DNA of 7,176 bases from an uncultured Clostridia bacterium (GTDB taxonomy: Bacteria > Bacillota > Clostridia > Peptostreptococcales > Anaerovoracaceae), in the NCBI GenBank assembly GCA_946402595.1, contig CAMIWY010000068.1:1-7176 (forward strand), given 5' to 3'. Shown here piece after piece: positions 6,153-7,176 of the stretch. How positions within the stretch are numbered: the stretch's first letter is position 1; the number at the start of each line of letters is the position of its first letter. The position numbers and the translations under genes are program-made. The notes below the pieces were generated by a model, which worked only from the letters and a program-made list of their open reading frames with translations, searched no databases and was not told where the DNA came from.

Positions 6153-6169
6153 GTCGCTTCGCATGCGAC
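6153..6169 (-). other. Small GC hairpin just past the LysR stop
   Basis: GTCGC (6153-6157) pairs with GCGAC (6165-6169) around a 7-base loop, and the interior also contains the 10-bp palindrome TCGCATGCGA. It lies 10 bases beyond the LysR stop. No T-tract follows on the minus strand (CTTCAT), so it is at best a weak or factor-assisted terminator, or an RNA-stabilising stem. Confidence 0.35.
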
Positions 6170-6179
6170 ACTTTGTTTT

Positions 6180-7055
6180 CTAAATGTGTGTGTGCAGGCG
6201 CTCTGCAGCGAATGTCACGAACTCCTTGACTGCAGGTGCCGCGCTCTCAAGATCAGGAAGAGTGATCCCGAGTTCCAGCTTCGAAGGCGGATCTATCGGC
6301 AGCATGACCGTGTCTGTCTGCCAGTATCTCGTGATGCCGTCGTTCATGACAGCAATGCCGAGGCCCTTCTCGACCATGTTGATGGCTGTATAATTCTCAA
6401 GTGTTGTCAGCCTTATGTTAGGAACGATTCCGTGCCTCTTGAAGAGTTCCCTGACATCTGCATCATCACCTTCACTCGGCATGATGATGTCTTCCTTTTT
6501 GCAGTTCTTTATAGGGTAAGCGTCTGCTCCTGCCAGAGGATGATCCTTAGGCAGCACTGCCACCATCCTGTCCTCCGCGAAAGGGATCCACTCATACGAC
6601 TGATTGGAAAGTCTCGAGCAGAATGCAAGGTCCGCTTTGCCTGAAGCGACCATCTTCTCTATTCTGTTCTTGGTCGTCTCCTCGATCTGGATGTTGATCG
6701 ACGGATGAATGTCGGTGAACGCCTTGATAATGCCCGGGAGTGTATGAGCGGCGATGCTGGCGAATGTAGCGATCATAACATTGCCCTTGTACATGCCCGA
6801 GAGCTCAGTGGCAGCCTTGTATATCTCGGCTTCCTTCTCTATATACTCCACAGCGATAGGATAGATGGACTCACCCTCACGCGTGAGAACAACGCCGTTG
6901 CTCTTTCTTGTGAGCAGTGAAAAACCGAACTCAGCCTCCATTGCGGATACAAGCTGGCTGATGCCTGACGGCGTATAGCCCATTACCTTACCTGCGGCAG
7001 TGAAGCTCCCCTCATCTACAGATGAAACGAACGCTTTGCATTTGAGAACATCCAT
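6180..7055 (-). CDS. LysR-family transcriptional regulator
   Basis: A cytosolic DNA-binding regulator of 291 residues, a normal length for the family. Residues 1-60 are the winged helix-turn-helix: DVLKCKAFVSSVDEGSFTAA, then the recognition region TPSGISQLVSAMEAEFGFSL (28-47) and the wing LLTRKSNGVVLTREG. A linker helix spans 61-90. The effector-binding domain (91-290) opens with GNVMIATFASIAAHTLPGII and includes DLAFCSR (142-148), MVAVLPKDHPLA (164-175) and EKGLGIAVMND (229-239), all usual LysR landmarks. I chose ATG at 7055 because it begins the canonical N-terminus and has AAGGTG six bases upstream. A longer frame from 7151 would run through the palindrome and terminator. Members usually regulate a divergent or nearby gene. 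There is no divergent gene here within the window, so the target may be itself, the VWA gene downstream, or a gene beyond the right edge. The effector is unknown. Confidence 0.95.
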   Translation of the reverse strand: MDVLKCKAFVSSVDEGSFTAAGKVMGYTPSGISQLVSAMEAEFGFSLLTRKSNGVVLTREGESIYPIAVEYIEKEAEIYKAATELSGMYKGNVMIATFASIAAHTLPGIIKAFTDIHPSINIQIEETTKNRIEKMVASGKADLAFCSRLSNQSYEWIPFAEDRMVAVLPKDHPLAGADAYPIKNCKKEDIIMPSEGDDADVRELFKRHGIVPNIRLTTLENYTAINMVEKGLGIAVMNDGITRYWQTDTVMLPIDPPSKLELGITLPDLESAAPAVKEFVTFAAERLHTHI

Positions 7056-7091
7056 TTTGCACCTTCTTTTTCTGTGTAATGTGTCAGCGAG

Positions 7092-7122
7092 TGTGTCAAA
7101 AAGGACCGTCCCTGTTGACACA
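7092..7122. repeat. 31-bp REP-like imperfect palindrome upstream of the LysR gene
   Basis: Two 15-base arms (7092-7106 and 7108-7122) are inverted repeats matching at 13 of 15 positions around one central C. The outer part is TGTGTCAA / TTGACACA and the inner part GGAC / GTCC. A further TGTGTCA lies in direct orientation at 7080-7086. The shape, and a GGGACGGT core on the minus strand, resemble short palindromes I recall as dispersed repeats in Clostridia, some linked to REP-associated tyrosine transposases. An operator or a leader RNA stem for the LysR gene is the alternative. Confidence 0.6.
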
Positions 7123-7135
7123 TCTTTTTGAAAAA

Positions 7136-7168
7136 AATACCGGCGGGTCAAAAAGCCCCGCCAGTATT
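7136..7168 (-). terminator. Strong intrinsic terminator, also usable on the plus strand
   Basis: On the minus strand a 12-bp stem (7168-7157 with 7147-7136), built on GGCGGG/CCCGCC and containing one G-T wobble, encloses a 9-base loop and runs straight into seven T residues, counting one in the stem. It should end a minus-strand gene lying right of the window, ahead of the LysR gene. On the plus strand the stem has one mismatch and a TCTTTT tail, so it could also act in that direction. Confidence 0.85.
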
Positions 7169-7176
7169 CTTTTAAT

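Noticed and set aside
6048..6164. Longer VWA start at 6164
   Set aside because: The added 39 residues come from the hairpin-bearing leader, and the AGGAGGT before 6047 is far stronger.
5556..6644. Plus-strand open frame of 362 codons
   Set aside because: It lies antisense to the VWA gene, the intergenic region and part of the LysR gene. Its translation is Cys/His/Val/Leu-rich with no recognisable domain and no ribosome binding site, while both minus-strand genes have clear motifs.
7116..7121. TTGACA-like hexamers in the palindrome as a LysR promoter
   Set aside because: The minus-strand TTGACA on the other arm (7100-7095 region) has no acceptable -10 at 16-18 bases, so I do not call a promoter. 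The match may simply be part of the repeat.
7056..7151. Longer LysR start at 7151
   Set aside because: It would read through the REP-like palindrome and part of the terminator loop. The canonical LysR N-terminus begins at 7055.

Overview
The window reads as a chromosomal segment of a Gram-positive, Firmicutes-type bacterium, probably a member of the Clostridia. This is an inference. The supporting signs are strong AGGAGG-type ribosome binding sites, sigma-A-like promoters, mid-range GC, frequent AGG/AGA Arg and ATA Ile codons, and protein families (a Firmicutes-style FtsX permease, a short VWA protein and a macro-domain/HTH-like fusion) that I know best from Clostridia. No rRNA, tRNA, CRISPR array or complete insertion sequence was seen.

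Layout. (1) Positions 1-3071, minus strand: a two-gene ABC export-type operon. The ATPase (3071 to 2358) is followed after a 17-base gap by a large FtsX-like permease, which starts at 2340 and runs off the left edge, open for 780 codons. (2) Positions 3072-3318: a divergent control region. It holds a near-consensus promoter for the ABC operon with a perfect 16-bp palindrome inside its spacer, a cluster of AAGTTA half-sites in the ABC leader, a 10-bp direct repeat, and a separate plus-strand promoter. (3) Positions 3319-4062, plus strand: a small membrane protein with two transmembrane segments and a YcxB-like cytoplasmic domain, closed by an intrinsic terminator at 4089-4133. (4) Positions 4132-7055, minus strand: a LysR-type regulator (7055 to 6180), a stand-alone VWA protein with a complete metal site (6047 to 5373), and a macro-domain protein with an HTH-like C-terminal module (5229 to 4132). 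A hairpin and an extended -10 promoter between the VWA and macro genes suggest that the macro gene has its own promoter. (5) Positions 7056-7176: a 31-bp REP-like palindrome and a strong intrinsic terminator that probably ends a minus-strand gene lying to the right of the window.

How the genes may work together. The ATPase and permease clearly form one transporter. Its substrate is unknown; the two large extracytoplasmic domains suggest a MacB/LolCDE-like role on envelope substrates or antimicrobial peptides rather than small-solute import. The divergent YcxB-like membrane protein shares the control region but has its own promoter. The macro and VWA proteins are both cytosolic and adjacent. 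They could belong to an ADP-ribose or stress-linked module, but only adjacency supports this. The target of the LysR regulator cannot be read from the window.

The least ordinary items are the heavily patterned ABC promoter/leader, the VWA leader with overlapping anti-SD pairing options, the macro-HTH fusion, and the REP-like palindrome.
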